Assembly (NCBI RefSeq): GCF_937616625.2
Contig: NC_065572.1
Location: 74,274,653 to 74,338,652, forward strand
Origin: Mercurialis annua
Taxonomy: Eukaryota > Streptophyta > Magnoliopsida > Malpighiales > Euphorbiaceae
Length of the DNA: 64,000 bases
Direction: 5' to 3'
Both the position numbers and the translations under genes were made by a program. The notes beneath the pieces are model-generated. The model was not told where the DNA came from and searched no databases. It saw nothing but the letters and a program-made list of their open reading frames with translations. Positions 63,544-64,000 of this stretch are shown one piece after another (positions within the stretch are counted from its first letter, which is position 1; every line of letters begins with the position of its first letter).

Positions 63544-64000
63544 AATTAATTAAAAAAAATTGATCAATACTTTTAATTTAAATTAATTATATAATAAAAA
63601 CATCATTTTTACAGTAAATTACAAATCAGTTACGATATTAAGAAAAATCAACATTATTCACCATCTTTTCATTTTTAACAATTATATCATTGTTTGATCT
63701 GACGATTCATAAAAAATGGTGACCCAAATGACGTGACACGACAAACTAGATAAATTGGATCAACTTAGCAGCATAATCAATACTAATTTGCATCATTTAA
63801 CTTGTCGTATTATATCTTATTTTGTAAATCACCAAATTTTCAATTAATTAATTTATTTAGTTATAAGTAAGCGAAACAAAAAGCTCGCAAATTTTTTATC
63901 GGTAGTACTATGCAATTTTTTTTTCTTTTAAATTTATATAACAAACCAATTAGTATTCCGTTTGTTCCATTTATAAAGTCTTTTTTTTACTTATAAAAAA
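63544..64000. other. AT-rich intergenic DNA to the window end
   Basis: No feature recognised. Confidence 0.5.

Overview
This is a window of eudicot plant nuclear DNA. The protein-coding genes have many short introns. The intergenic DNA is very AT-rich and full of small non-autonomous DNA transposons, and four of the six genes are clearly plant-type. I cannot name the species from the sequence alone. I found no bacterial-type operon, CRISPR array, rRNA gene or convincing tRNA gene. All gene models were built by joining exons by eye, and every joined reading frame is open with phases that add up. Protein names come from remembered family sequences, not from a search.

Layout. Positions 1-16 kb hold no recognisable gene but several mobile elements: two hAT-type elements with exact 8-bp target duplications, three long-inverted-repeat MITEs, two copies of another MITE, and one Helitron end. 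From 16.3 to 43.6 kb four genes run head-to-tail on the + strand. They encode a CCT-motif family protein (16271-19396), an ATX4/ATX5-type histone H3K4 methyltransferase with 23 coding exons (21883-29065), a long charged R/D/E-rich protein resembling HIZ2, the proposed plant ZC3H13 counterpart of the m6A RNA-methylation machinery (30668-37647), and PAP14/ORG1, a degenerate protein kinase fused to a fibrillin (PAP) domain (39210-43595). From memory, Arabidopsis has the same four families in the same order at At5g53420-At5g53450, so this looks like an ancient syntenic block. Convergent to PAP14 on the - strand is the splicing factor SF3a60/SF3A3 gene (44148-48593; ATROPOS in Arabidopsis). Divergent from that is an SFT2-type Golgi vesicle-transport membrane protein gene (50344-52304). 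The last 11.7 kb has no gene that I recognise.

The functions centre on nuclear gene expression: a CCT regulator, histone methylation, possible m6A writing and pre-mRNA splicing. A plastid protein and a Golgi protein lie beside them. They are independent transcription units, and nothing here suggests that they form a pathway.

The most notable sequence-level observations are two GC-AG introns in the ATX gene, loss of the kinase catalytic residues in PAP14, and a 2.9-kb Helitron inserted into a 200-bp MITE whose 9-bp target duplication now flanks the nested pair. A 600-bp Helitron with both ends recognisable also lies between the divergent SF3A3 and SFT2 genes. I did not find anything that I would call a new biological system.
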